The notes: a model not told the origin generated them from the letters alone. Numbered from the stretch's first letter, positions 51,372 to 60,675 are shown. The stretch is 64,000 nucleotides of DNA from RHLJ01 sp965247355 (GCA_965247355.1 OZ252011.1:1984001-2048000); one strand, 5' to 3'. A program made the numbers and translations.

Positions 51372-52442
51372 TTGAATATGTTTATTGGAAAAAATAGAGG
51401 AAATTTTTTTGTCAAGAGAATATTCTTATTAATGTGTTTGTTTTTGCTTGTTTTAAATACTTTAGCATTTAGCCAGGACATTGAAAAGCTTAATCAATTA
51501 GACGGTTTTAAAGATTTCAGATTAGAAACTAATTTGAAGGATTATAATAACTTTAATTTGACCTTAACTTCTGATGGAGATTTAGTAACAAATGTCTATA
51601 AAGTTAGCAACTATTCGGCTGACTTAGGTCCAGCGAGTGTTGAGAACCTCAAATTATATTTCTTATCTGATAAGCTCATGAAGATACAAATGGACGTTAA
51701 TGAGAATTACTTTTTAGGCGAAAAATTTCATCGGTTTTTAACTGCCAATTTTGGCACCCCTAATATTAAAGATGATCGGGGTGCCGATCCGGTTGTCTCT
51801 AATGGGTCAAGGCGCGAATTGATTTGGGCTACGGATCAAATAAAATTAGTACACTATGATCACTTTTTTTTCAGTTATGATCGTACCGTTCAAAAATCAA
51901 AATCAACTTTAACATTTTCGTTACCAAATTATGAAGAATTACACAGTCAAGCTCTAGAAACTAATAATAAATCTGAGTTCAGCGATTTTAAGAGTTCAGG
52001 TGACGACCCAAAAAGCACTATTAGTTGTGAATATGAAACAGTAAACAGGTCTGACGGTGTAAAAATTAAAGTTTTTGAAACCCTTCCTGTTGTAATTGAC
52101 CAAAATACTGAAACTGCCCTATCCTTAATGACAACTCAAAATCAAAATTATATATCTATAAATGTCCGTTTCCGAGAAGATGGAGAGAAATTGGATGGAA
52201 ATTTATCGCTTCGATTACAGAATAATAATATGCTACAGCTTCCTCTAGTAAATGGAGGGTTGTCATATATTGGTGGTAGTAATCTAGCACAAGCAATTTA
52301 TGAGCTTACTGAAGAAAATAGTATAAAGCTAAGACAATCAGATCTTAAAACTATTTCTTACCAATTTGAAAACAAGGTAGTTCATACTTTTGAAGTAATT
52401 CAAAATGCTAATGTGTTGAGTAATCAGTTACGATGTTTATAA
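51372..52442 (+). CDS. exported protein of unknown function
   Basis: 356 residues. The N-terminus has a basic stretch followed by a hydrophobic segment (IFLLMCLFLLVLNTLAFSQ), a signal peptide with likely cleavage after FSQ (about residue 35). The start could be a later one at residue 15. The mature part is polar, Asn- and Ser-rich, with beta-like patterns. No family is recognised. Base composition is more AT-rich than the window average, which may indicate transfer. Confidence 0.65.
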   Translation: MNMFIGKNRGNFFVKRIFLLMCLFLLVLNTLAFSQDIEKLNQLDGFKDFRLETNLKDYNNFNLTLTSDGDLVTNVYKVSNYSADLGPASVENLKLYFLSDKLMKIQMDVNENYFLGEKFHRFLTANFGTPNIKDDRGADPVVSNGSRRELIWATDQIKLVHYDHFFFSYDRTVQKSKSTLTFSLPNYEELHSQALETNNKSEFSDFKSSGDDPKSTISCEYETVNRSDGVKIKVFETLPVVIDQNTETALSLMTTQNQNYISINVRFREDGEKLDGNLSLRLQNNNMLQLPLVNGGLSYIGGSNLAQAIYELTEENSIKLRQSDLKTISYQFENKVVHTFEVIQNANVLSNQLRCL

Positions 52443-52566
52443 TCTAAATATAAAATAAAAAAACAGATCTAATTTATGTTTCCTCTCATCAGGTAGCTCT
52501 GCTGCGTGATGCTTAGCCGGAAGCTCCTGCTCCCATTATGTCGGAACCTCAAATAACTATCTTTCG

Positions 52567-52612
52567 ACCTCATCCCCGATCCTTCTGCTTCGCAAGGAGA
52601 AGGGTGCTCATT
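52567..52612. repeat. intergenic repeat with internal hairpin
   Basis: A CCTCATCCCC-type element: ACCTCATCCCCGATCCTTCT, then GCTTCGCAAGGAGAAGGGTG. CCTTCT (52581-52586) pairs with AGAAGG (52598-52603). Elements of this form occur between genes in many bacteria. The remaining 52443-52726 is AT-rich with a weak AGTGTA/TACACT dyad at 52689-52705. Confidence 0.45.
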
Positions 52613-52726
52613 GAACAAACTCCGCATCAGAAAAAAATTGAGCCCGGTTTATACGTTTACATTACCGGTTTTAATAAATTGATATTGAAGTGTATATTTT
52701 ACACTCAAAACTAATTCGGAGTCAAT

Positions 52727-54061
52727 ATGAATAACCTTAAAAAATCTTATGCAGGTTTAATTCTAGCCATTTTTATCTCAGTTCCTGCATTTTCGCAAAA
52801 CCCTCTCATCATGGATCAATTTACTGCCGACCCGACTGCAAGGGTATTTGAAGGCAAAGTGTATGTATATCCCTCCCATGATGTTAACTGTGGAACCGAC
52901 TGGTTCTGCATGAAAGATTATCATGTATTCTCTTCAGAGAATCTGATAGACTGGACAGATCATGGTAAAATACTTGATCAGAAAGATGTGGCATGGGTGA
53001 ATCCTGAGGCAAATTCCATGTGGGCTCCCGATGCTATTGAAAAGGATGGAAAATATTACTTCTACTTCCCTTCTATTGCAGATACCAATTCCGGATATTT
53101 TGGCTTTAGAATCGGGGTAGCGGTTTCTGATACTCCATACGGACCTTTCGAGCCGGAAGACAAACCAATCGAAGGTGTTTCAGGAATCGATCCGGGGCTG
53201 TTCATCGATCATGATGGTCAGGCTTATATTTCCTGGTCAGGGCGTGGAAACCTGTACATCGCCAAACTAAAAGACAATATGAAAGAGCTCGACTCTGAGC
53301 CATTAATCGTCGAAAATGTTCCCCGGACAGGATTAAGAGAAGGTCCTTTTATGTTTGAACGCGAAGGGATTTATTATTTCACCTATCCTTTGGTAATCGA
53401 AAAAACCGAAGCACTCGTGTATGCTATGGGTGATAATCCATTAGGACCATTTGAATACAAAGGGGTATTTATGGATGAGCATCCTTCCAGCTGCTGGACC
53501 AATCACCATTCTATGGTTGAGTATAAAGGCCAATGGTACCTGTTTTATCACCACAACGATCTTTCCCCTGATTTTGATAAAAACCGTTCTATACGTGCCG
53601 AAAAAATTTCGTTTAATGAAGATGGCACGATTCGCAAAGTTCTGCCTACCCACCGTGGAGTTGGCATCACACCGGCAACACATGAAATCCAGATCGATCG
53701 TTACAGTGTTATAAGCTCTACCGGCGCAGCGATATCATTCAACGATCCGGAAAATACCTTTGATGGATGGAAAACTGATCTGACCGGACAGAACGGATGG
53801 ATTCGTTACAACGATGTGGATTTTGGAGAAGATGCACTAAGCAATTTTACTGCAAAAGTTCATTCGCCAACCGGTGCTACGCTGGAAGTTATTATGACCA
53901 ACAGCCGCGAGACCAAACGCTTTACAGTCGAAGTACCCGCCGGAGACAGCTGGGAGATGGTTGAAACTCCTGTAGAAGATCTCCCGACAGGAATTCAGCA
54001 TGTGAAAGTTGTGCTTAACAGCGAAGGCGAAGCTCACATCGATTGGATTCAGTTTAACTAA
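52727..54061 (+). CDS. glycoside hydrolase family 43 protein with C-terminal CBM-like domain
   Basis: 444 residues. A signal peptide ends near AFSQ (residue 24). The five-bladed propeller starts with DQFTADPTARVFEGKVYVY, where the general-base Asp lies in ADP. A second Asp is in GIDPGLFID and the acid Glu is in LREGPFMFE. These are the three GH43 catalytic positions. The last 120 residues (NGWIRYNDVDFG to HIDWIQFN) resemble a CBM6-type domain. It should cleave arabinose- or xylose-containing glycans outside the cytoplasm. Confidence 0.9.
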   Translation: MNNLKKSYAGLILAIFISVPAFSQNPLIMDQFTADPTARVFEGKVYVYPSHDVNCGTDWFCMKDYHVFSSENLIDWTDHGKILDQKDVAWVNPEANSMWAPDAIEKDGKYYFYFPSIADTNSGYFGFRIGVAVSDTPYGPFEPEDKPIEGVSGIDPGLFIDHDGQAYISWSGRGNLYIAKLKDNMKELDSEPLIVENVPRTGLREGPFMFEREGIYYFTYPLVIEKTEALVYAMGDNPLGPFEYKGVFMDEHPSSCWTNHHSMVEYKGQWYLFYHHNDLSPDFDKNRSIRAEKISFNEDGTIRKVLPTHRGVGITPATHEIQIDRYSVISSTGAAISFNDPENTFDGWKTDLTGQNGWIRYNDVDFGEDALSNFTAKVHSPTGATLEVIMTNSRETKRFTVEVPAGDSWEMVETPVEDLPTGIQHVKVVLNSEGEAHIDWIQFN

Positions 54062-54087
54062 GCCTTGAGCCCAATACGACAATTTTA

Positions 54088-54591
54088 ATGCGCTTCAACA
54101 AGCAACCTACTTTGACAGGAAAACTCCTTACCCTGCGCCCTTTGCAGGAAGATGATTTTGAGGAGTTATTCAAAGCCGCATCTGATCCTAAGATCTGGGA
54201 GCAGCATCCGGCATGGGATCGCTACAAGAAACCGGTGTTTAGGAAGTTCTTTGAAGAAGCATTAGAATCAGGTGGAGCATTAATAGCTATTGACAACAAA
54301 TCAGACAAAGCTATTGGATCTTCAAGATTTCATGGATTCAATCCTGAGAATAGCGAAATTGAAATTGGATGGACGTTCCTTGCACGGGAATATTGGGGTG
54401 GAATTTATAATAGTGAAATGAAACATCTGATGATTAATCATGCCCTTCAGTATGTAGATCAGGTTTTATTGCTCATTGGCCCTGATAATATTCGGTCCCA
54501 AAAAGCAGCTGAGAAAATCGGTGCTACAAAAGCTGGTTCCCGGAAAAATGCGTATGGGTTAGAGAGCTTAGTTTTTAAAATTGTAAAATAG
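54088..54591 (+). CDS. GNAT N-acetyltransferase (RimJ/RimL-like)
   Basis: 167 residues. The N-terminus (LTLRPLQEDDFEELFKAASD) and the middle (IEIGWTFLAREYWGGIYNSE) are typical of the RimJ/RimL group, and NIRSQKAAEKIGAT is the C-terminal acetyl-CoA region. The substrate is unknown. It lies 26 bp behind the GH43 gene. Confidence 0.88.
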   Translation: MRFNKQPTLTGKLLTLRPLQEDDFEELFKAASDPKIWEQHPAWDRYKKPVFRKFFEEALESGGALIAIDNKSDKAIGSSRFHGFNPENSEIEIGWTFLAREYWGGIYNSEMKHLMINHALQYVDQVLLLIGPDNIRSQKAAEKIGATKAGSRKNAYGLESLVFKIVK

Positions 54592-54638
54592 ATCGTTCCG
54601 AATTAGATTCTTGCCTGAAATCAATACACTATTCAAAA

Positions 54639-55046
54639 ATGGAACCGATACAACTACAACTGGATGCCTTAAAAATGCTTCAACAATGGAGTATGTGGAT
54701 CATTACTCTCTCCTCTACATTTATAGGGTTTATTGGTTTTGCATTTAAAAATATTCTTACTGATACGGAAAAGAAATCCGCTAAACTGTGTGTCAGCTTT
54801 TTATTGGCTACCGTTGTTTTGGCAGTTTTTCTGGTAAGTGCAATTCCAGCTGTTATTCAAAAACTACCAGTAGTAGTTGAAAACCCATTTTTTCTTGGTG
54901 TAAACCCCAGAGGTGTTTACAGCGCACTCTACCTCGATTTCATACCTCTTTGGGTACTTATCTCGGGTCAAAGAATCACCTTTTTAATCGGTCTTTTCTT
55001 TGGAACCAGATTGGTTTGGCTAAAGTATGGTAAAAATGAAAATTGA
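54639..55046 (+). CDS. small membrane protein
   Basis: 135 residues with three hydrophobic segments, about residues 17-35, 49-70 and 109-128. A basic/polar loop follows the first. No family is recognised. Its 3' end overlaps the start of the APC permease gene by 20 bp, so the two are probably coupled. Confidence 0.62.
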   Translation: MEPIQLQLDALKMLQQWSMWIITLSSTFIGFIGFAFKNILTDTEKKSAKLCVSFLLATVVLAVFLVSAIPAVIQKLPVVVENPFFLGVNPRGVYSALYLDFIPLWVLISGQRITFLIGLFFGTRLVWLKYGKNEN

Positions 55047-56340
55047 TACTACACAAGAAAAACTACCCCGAAAACTTGGTGTTTGGGGACTTTGGTTACT
55101 GGTAGTAAATGGCTTAATTGGCGCCGGAATATTTGGCTTACCCAGTGGCGCTTCTGCGCTGGCCGGCGAATACAGCGTTTGGGTTTATATGCTCTGTGCG
55201 CTACTTATTCTGCCTGTGATTTTGTGTTTTGCTGAGCTGGGAAGTTACTTCCGGGGTACGGGCGGACCTGTTCGTTATGGAACGGAAGCCTTTGGCACCT
55301 TTGTAGGGTTTCAGAGTGGCTGGCTGTACTACTTTGCCCGGATGATTTCCTTTTCCGCTAACTCCGTGTTACTGGTTGAAAGCATCGGATATTTTTATGC
55401 CCCCGCCGGAGAAGGAATTGGTCGGCTCATTTGTCTCGCCTTGATTTGCGGGGCACTTACCATCATTAATGTTCTTGGATCAGTAGAATCTATTCGCTCG
55501 CTCGCGGTATTTACCTTCGTCAAATTTTCAGTGTTGATTCTCCTTATTTTCGGGGGATTAATCCTTCTTGGAGGCGAAGTCCTGCCCAATTTTGATTCCC
55601 CTACTCCTTCCGGTACTGATTTAGGTGCTGCCGTTCTTTTAATGATTTACGCTTTTGTTGGATTTGAAGGTGGAGTCGTGCCTGCCGGTGAAGCTAAAAA
55701 CCCTAATAAAGATATGCCCCGGGCCCTAATCTTCGCACTCATTTCCATTGTTTTTTTGTATATGTTGATTCAGCTGGTGGCCGAAGCTGCAGTTCCTGAT
55801 TTAGCTTCTTCCGAATCTCCTTTACTCGATGCTTCCGCTGCATTATTTGGAGAAGTTGGTGCTATCATTTTGATGATTGGCGTAGCCACTTCCGTAACCG
55901 GGAATCTTGTGAGTAATATGTTTTCCACTCCTAGACTTACCTATGCACTTTCTCTGGATAAATCACTCCCGGGATGGTTTGGGAAAGTACATCCTAAGTT
56001 TTTAACTCCTTCGAACTCCGTGATCTTCTTTGGAGTCTGTACCTTTATTGGAGCTGCACTTGGTTCTTTTACTGCACTGGCAGCTATGACCGTCCTTGCA
56101 CGTGTATTCTTTTATATCATAACCTGCGCGGCGATCCCAAAACTCCGTGCCCGCTTTCAGGGAGAAGGAACTTTTACTTTGAAAGGAGGATACCTGATTC
56201 CAGTCTTAGGAATAATTGCCTGCCTCTGGCTGATGTTTCAGGTGAGCCTTACTAACATCTGGATGACGGCAGCTTTTATTGCTGTTGGTACAGGATTGTA
56301 TTGGGCGGCGAGGAGGAATGCAAGCTCTGAAGGAGCCTGA
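55027..56340 (+). CDS. APC-family amino acid permease
   Basis: 437 residues with about twelve membrane segments. The N-terminal substrate-binding signature GLIGAGIFGLPSGA is that of the APC superfamily, and YAFVGFEGGVVPAGEAKNPN is the matching segment 6 to 7 region. It should be a cation/amino acid symporter or exchanger; the substrate cannot be told. A second ATG 9 bp downstream (55036) is an equally good start. Confidence 0.88.
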   Translation: MVKMKIDTTQEKLPRKLGVWGLWLLVVNGLIGAGIFGLPSGASALAGEYSVWVYMLCALLILPVILCFAELGSYFRGTGGPVRYGTEAFGTFVGFQSGWLYYFARMISFSANSVLLVESIGYFYAPAGEGIGRLICLALICGALTIINVLGSVESIRSLAVFTFVKFSVLILLIFGGLILLGGEVLPNFDSPTPSGTDLGAAVLLMIYAFVGFEGGVVPAGEAKNPNKDMPRALIFALISIVFLYMLIQLVAEAAVPDLASSESPLLDASAALFGEVGAIILMIGVATSVTGNLVSNMFSTPRLTYALSLDKSLPGWFGKVHPKFLTPSNSVIFFGVCTFIGAALGSFTALAAMTVLARVFFYIITCAAIPKLRARFQGEGTFTLKGGYLIPVLGIIACLWLMFQVSLTNIWMTAAFIAVGTGLYWAARRNASSEGA

Positions 56341-56350
56341 TATCAAATAG

Positions 56351-56579
56351 CCCCGGGATTTATCCCCGGGGAAAAAAGAATATTAAAATACACCCGAGGC
56401 TAATCATTAAAAAAGGTTTGCTCTTCCCGAAGGTTGGTTGTTTTATTTGATCAGCGGCACATGCCAACCCTTCGAAATGAAAATTTATTCTCAAAAATAA
56501 CCGACTCGGGTTGGGGTCTTACTGTCTAATTACCCCGGGATAAATCCCGGGGCTAAGAAAATTTAATCCCTTCGGGATT
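56351..56579. repeat. paired CCCCGGG palindromes with internal repeats
   Basis: Two GC-rich palindromes, CCCCGGG..CCCCGGGG at 56351-56371 and CCCCGGGATAAATCCCGGGG at 56533-56552, flank 160 bp. A third small hairpin, AATCCC-TTC-GGGATT, follows at 56565-56579. Between them lie GAAGGTTGG and CCAACCCTTC pairs. There is no gene in 56341-56598. It looks like a REP-like element cluster; no REP transposase gene is in the window. Confidence 0.55.
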
Positions 56580-56598
56580 TATTATCCAGGTAGATATC

Positions 56599-57354
56599 CT
56601 AAAACAAACTACTTCCCAAAATATAAACTCCCATCACGACGAGGAAGAAACCGAAGCCTTTTTTGAGTTTGGCTTGTGGGATTTTCTGACTTAGTCTTCC
56701 TCCCAGAAAACTGCCGGCGATTCCAACTACCGTAAATACTCCAAGTAATTCCCAGTTTACATTGAGAGACTCATGCTGCAGAACATCCAGGTATTTGTAG
56801 AAACCCAACGAACTTTTAGCTGCGATAATAAACAGACTAGTTCCAACGGCAATACGCATGTCCAGGCCTCCGATAAGTACCAGTGCCGGTATGATGAGAA
56901 ACCCGCCTCCAACTCCGACTAATCCGGTAATCACTCCAACAATTAAGCCTTCACAAATAAGCAACCATTTTGGGGCAGAATATCCTTCTTTGCGTTCTAC
57001 TGTTTTGCCATTTCGGATCATCATAATGGCTGCAAGAATCATAACAACTGCAAAAATTAGCAACTGCGTATTGCCGGAAAGGAATTGTGATAAGGCTGCA
57101 CCTCCGTACGTGCCTGCCATTCCGGGAATCCCAAAAAAGAATACACTTTTCCAGTCTACTTCTTTCCGGATGGCATAAGGAATTGCTCCTACTAAACTGA
57201 TGGAAGCAACAATTCCGAGAGACTCGGCAATGGCTACTTTTTCAGGTTCACCAACTAAATAAACGAGTACAGGCACCGTGAGGATGGAGCCGCCCGAACC
57301 CAATAATCCGAGCGATATTCCGATCAACAGGGCACCTAAAAGTGCCCACAACAT
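56599..57354 (-). CDS. TauE/SafE-family sulfite or organosulfur permease
   Basis: 251 residues with eight hydrophobic segments. The two half-repeats begin GISLGLLGSGGSILTVPVLV and GVITGLVGVGGGFLIIPALV, the TauE/SafE signature. Its start overlaps the stop of the metallo-beta-lactamase/rhodanese gene by one base. In this operon it probably exports sulfite formed by persulfide oxidation. Last gene of the sulfur operon. Confidence 0.88.
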   Translation of the reverse strand: MLWALLGALLIGISLGLLGSGGSILTVPVLVYLVGEPEKVAIAESLGIVASISLVGAIPYAIRKEVDWKSVFFFGIPGMAGTYGGAALSQFLSGNTQLLIFAVVMILAAIMMIRNGKTVERKEGYSAPKWLLICEGLIVGVITGLVGVGGGFLIIPALVLIGGLDMRIAVGTSLFIIAAKSSLGFYKYLDVLQHESLNVNWELLGVFTVVGIAGSFLGGRLSQKIPQAKLKKGFGFFLVVMGVYILGSSLF

Positions 57355-58772
57355 TAGTTTGCCTCAATAAGAAGATTTTTCTTCTCTAACCACGGTTCTA
57401 CCGCGTCATCAATAAACTGAACATCGTATCCTTTGGATTCCAACAATGCAGTTGCAAAAGAAGCGCGGTTCCCCGACTTACAATGAATCAGCACCGGTTT
57501 GTCGTTCGGTACTTCATCAATGCGATCAAGTAACCGAGTGTGCGAGATATTAATAGCATCGGGATAATGACCGGCATCGTACTCGGTCTTCTTCCGAACA
57601 TCCAGGAGGTTGTAATCACCGGAGGGCATCAATTCGTCTACCGTTTCGAAATTGATCGTAGTTGTTGAAACAAGATTCTCACCGCTCTCGATAAGCTCAG
57701 CTGGTGTTGCGAATCCAACGATGTTATCCAATCCGATTCGAATTAAATCCACAACCGCTTCCTCCACTTTATCTTCTTCGATGATCAGATAAATATCCTG
57801 GTCTTCAGTGACATAAGAGCCTGCAATCGTATTGAATTGCTTGTTTATTGTTGCCAACAAAGAACCTTCCAGGTGTCCGGCCATAAACTCTGTACGCTTT
57901 CGGGTATCAACAACAACTGCATTCTCAGAAGCGCCTTTTGCGGCGATATCCTTAACGCTCATTTTTGAAGGAGATGGAAAATCCCCAAGCACTTTGGGAC
58001 CTAGCTTGTTATCCCGTTTCATTCGGGCAAAGTATAAAGGTGGCTCGGGTTGTCCTTCCAGGATGTAATCCACAAAATTCTGTTCCGATATAGCAGAACG
58101 AATCGAAGTATTAAATTTCTGCTCGTATCCAACTGTCGATTTTGGAACTGCGCCCAATGCTTTACCACAGGCACTTCCGGCTCCGTGTCCGGGCCAAAGT
58201 TGGAGATACTCCGGCATTTGCTTGAACTTTTCCAGGGACTGATACAATACTTTTGCTGAACCTTCCATTGCACCGACTTGTCCGGCTGCAGTTTCCAATA
58301 GATCGGGACGTCCTACATCACCAACAAAAACAAAATCGCCGGAAAGAATGCCCATCGGTTGATCGGTAGCTGCGCCATCCGTAACCAGGTAACTTACATG
58401 CTCAGGAGTATGTCCCGGACTGTATACTGTTGTGAATTTGATATTGCCAATCTTGAACTCATCACCATCTTTAAGCAGCTGGTAATTGTAGTCACTTCCG
58501 ATCAGCCACTCGTATTTCCAGTCTTTATCGCCTTCGTCTGAAGCATATACTTTTATGCCTCGTTCTGCGAATTCTCTCAAGCCTGAAAGGTAATCAGCAT
58601 GAATATGAGTTTCGGCAGCTGCAACGATTTTCAGATTATGTTTTGCAGCCAGTTTCTCGTAGCGATCAATATCACGCATTGGATCAATCACAATTGCTGA
58701 GCCATTTCTCTGGCATCCAATCAAATACGCGTATTGCGCTAACTTTTCTTCAAATATTTGTTCAAAAAACAT
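57354..58772 (-). CDS. MBL-fold persulfide dioxygenase-like protein with two rhodanese domains
   Basis: 472 residues. The metallo-beta-lactamase domain (1-250) has AETHIHADYLSG with H56, H58 and D60, close to ETHE1/Blh-type persulfide dioxygenases. Two rhodanese domains follow. The first lacks the CxxGxR loop (LIIEEDKVEEA stands there), so it is inactive. The second has HCKSGNRAS with a catalytic Cys. It likely oxidises persulfide to sulfite while passing sulfane sulfur between domains. It is in the sulfur operon with YeeE-like and TauE-like transporters. Confidence 0.9.
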   Translation of the reverse strand: MFFEQIFEEKLAQYAYLIGCQRNGSAIVIDPMRDIDRYEKLAAKHNLKIVAAAETHIHADYLSGLREFAERGIKVYASDEGDKDWKYEWLIGSDYNYQLLKDGDEFKIGNIKFTTVYSPGHTPEHVSYLVTDGAATDQPMGILSGDFVFVGDVGRPDLLETAAGQVGAMEGSAKVLYQSLEKFKQMPEYLQLWPGHGAGSACGKALGAVPKSTVGYEQKFNTSIRSAISEQNFVDYILEGQPEPPLYFARMKRDNKLGPKVLGDFPSPSKMSVKDIAAKGASENAVVVDTRKRTEFMAGHLEGSLLATINKQFNTIAGSYVTEDQDIYLIIEEDKVEEAVVDLIRIGLDNIVGFATPAELIESGENLVSTTTINFETVDELMPSGDYNLLDVRKKTEYDAGHYPDAINISHTRLLDRIDEVPNDKPVLIHCKSGNRASFATALLESKGYDVQFIDDAVEPWLEKKNLLIEAN

Positions 58773-58809
58773 GTTGTCACTCCTTTACTCTTCTAATTTA
58801 CTAAAAATC

Positions 58810-59217
58810 TTAATGAGGAAGTTTACTTTGTAAAACTCCGTAGGTACCTGCACCAACTATCGCAGCAATTAAGGGCACGATGAATATCAAATAACCGGTT
58901 CCGATTAAAGCGTATAATGGTCCCGGACAAGCTCCAACCAGCGCCCATCCCAATCCAAATAATGAACCGCCAATGATGTACCGCTTGGTCAGGCTATTAT
59001 CTTTTGGCTTGATGTTGATTTCATTCCCTGAAGTATCTTTCAGGTTGAATCTTTTGATTAACATCGTTCCGATTAAGCCCACCAATATAGCTGAGCCGAT
59101 TACTCCGTACATATGAATGGAATCGAATAAAAACATCTCCTGAATCCGAAACCACGATACTACTTCTGATTTGATCAGAATAAAACCGAATAGTGTTCCT
59201 GCAATTATAAATCTCAT
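58810..59217 (-). CDS. YeeE/YedE-like sulfur transporter, second half (PmpB-like)
   Basis: 135 residues with four membrane segments. GWALVGACPGPLYALIG carries the conserved Cys of the second half of YeeE/YedE proteins. It lies 10 bp behind a first-half homologue. Split pairs of this kind (PmpA-PmpB) take up or move sulfur species. I infer thiosulfate or persulfide transport. Confidence 0.87.
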   Translation of the reverse strand: MRFIIAGTLFGFILIKSEVVSWFRIQEMFLFDSIHMYGVIGSAILVGLIGTMLIKRFNLKDTSGNEINIKPKDNSLTKRYIIGGSLFGLGWALVGACPGPLYALIGTGYLIFIVPLIAAIVGAGTYGVLQSKLPH

Positions 59218-59227
59218 TGTTCTCTCC

Positions 59228-59794
59228 TTAGCTTAAAATATTTGGCAGAATGAAGTAGGTGGAAATAATTCCCCCCACAAAAAATCCGATAACAGCAATT
59301 AATGACGCCTTTTGTAGCGTAGCCAATCCTGTAATGGCATGACCTGAAGTACAACCACCGGCATATCTGGTTCCAAACCCGATTAAGAATCCGCCTACTA
59401 CCATCATTAACATACCGGGCACACTGGCAAGATTTGACCATGTAAAAATCTCAACCGGAACAAATCCACTCATATTAGTTAGTCCCATCCCCTTTAGGGC
59501 AGCTATCGTATCAGCTGAAAGGTCGATTGCATAATTTTCAGGAATAAACAATGCTGCTAATACACCTCCTAATACAATTCCAACTGAAAGTTGAAGATGC
59601 CATTTCCCGTCTTTCCACCAGTCATAATTGAAATAAGGAAATTTTTTGGGCATTACTGCAGCACACATGTGCTGAAAGCTGGATGAAATACCAAAGGTTT
59701 TATTGCCCACAATTAATAATAGAGGTACTGTTAATCCGATTAGCGGACCAGCAATGTACCAGGGCATTGGATTTAATAATAATTCGTAAATCAT
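59228..59794 (-). CDS. YeeE/YedE-like sulfur transporter, first half (PmpA-like)
   Basis: 188 residues from the ATG at 59794, chosen because it leads straight into the family start (YELLLNPMPWYIAGPLIGL). A longer upstream frame would run across the GntR operator and into gntR. GGCTSGHAITGLATL carries the conserved Cys of YeeE proteins. Five membrane segments. First gene of the operon yeeE-yeeE-MBL/rhodanese-tauE, divergent from gntR. Confidence 0.88.
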   Translation of the reverse strand: MIYELLLNPMPWYIAGPLIGLTVPLLLIVGNKTFGISSSFQHMCAAVMPKKFPYFNYDWWKDGKWHLQLSVGIVLGGVLAALFIPENYAIDLSADTIAALKGMGLTNMSGFVPVEIFTWSNLASVPGMLMMVVGGFLIGFGTRYAGGCTSGHAITGLATLQKASLIAVIGFFVGGIISTYFILPNILS

Positions 59795-59845
59795 TTTAAA
59801 GTTTTTGTTTTTTATTTGTTGATCAATGGTAAGAGTTTTAGTAAA

Positions 59846-59869
59846 CTTGTTACAACATGTTATAACAAG
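59846..59869. promoter_or_regulatory. near-perfect 24-bp palindrome, candidate GntR operator
   Basis: CTTGTTA at the left and TAACAAG at the right, with AACATGTT at the centre; only one base pair deviates from perfect symmetry. It lies between the divergent sulfur operon and the gntR start. The GTnnnnAC-type half-sites fit GntR proteins in general. Confidence 0.7.
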
Positions 59870-59886
59870 ATGTATTGAGTTACAAA

Positions 59887-60675
59887 ATGATTGATCAATC
59901 CGTTCCAAGACACCAGCAAATTGCGGACCATCTTCGCAAGGAAATTGCAAAAAAAGAATTTGAGCCCGGAGATAAGCTCCCTTCCGAAAAAAGGTTGTGT
60001 GATTATTTTGATGTAAGCCGTATTACAGTAAGACAGGCTTTAAAATCGTTAGAGAATGAAGGTCTCATTTTTAAGAAGCAGGGCCTCGGCGCTTTTGTCA
60101 GTGATGACAATAATGCACAACGGCTCGTGCAACTCACCGACTTCTCCGAAGATATGCGCCGCGCCGGGTATTCGAGCTCCTCTAAGCTTATTCGCTTTAA
60201 GAGGGTTGATGCTGAACCTGAAGTCAATCCAATCCTGGAAATTCCTCCTAACAGTCCGCTTATAAGAATTGATCGTATTCGAATCGGTAACGGAGTACCA
60301 GTAGCTTTTGATATTACCTGGCTGCCCGGGAGTTATGGTCAGTTACTGCTTGATGAAGACCTCACTAATAAAACAATCTATGAAATTCTTGAGGACACCT
60401 ATTCTATACCGATCTCGGCCGGGAGATATAAATTCACTGCTACAAAGGCTGATGCATACATCGCCAAACATTTAAACCTGGAAGAAGGAAGTCCGGTCTT
60501 TGAAATTGATCGTTGTTCAAGGACAACTGGAGGTAAGAAAGTGTATTTCCAGAAACGCTATAACAATCCCGCCTACATCTCATACGAAATTGAATTGTTC
60601 AGGAGCGATGACAATACTGAATCCTGTAAACAAGGATTACCACTTAAAGAGTTTGTACCAAAATTCAATCTTTAG
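59887..60675 (+). CDS. GntR/HutC-family transcriptional regulator
   Basis: 262 residues from the ATG at 59887; a TTG 12 bp upstream is an alternative. The winged helix covers residues 8-72 (KLPSEKRLCDYFDVSRITVR is the recognition part) and a UTRA effector domain covers about 85-235. HutC-type regulators usually sense small metabolites. It is divergent from the sulfur operon and has an operator between them, so it probably controls that operon and itself. ArsR-type or CsoR-like persulfide regulators are more usual for such operons. Confidence 0.88.
   Translation: MIDQSVPRHQQIADHLRKEIAKKEFEPGDKLPSEKRLCDYFDVSRITVRQALKSLENEGLIFKKQGLGAFVSDDNNAQRLVQLTDFSEDMRRAGYSSSSKLIRFKRVDAEPEVNPILEIPPNSPLIRIDRIRIGNGVPVAFDITWLPGSYGQLLLDEDLTNKTIYEILEDTYSIPISAGRYKFTATKADAYIAKHLNLEEGSPVFEIDRCSRTTGGKKVYFQKRYNNPAYISYEIELFRSDDNTESCKQGLPLKEFVPKFNL

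Noticed and set aside
59795..59950. Longer YeeE start at 59950
   Set aside because: The extension runs through the palindromic operator and into the divergent gntR coding region and has no family match.
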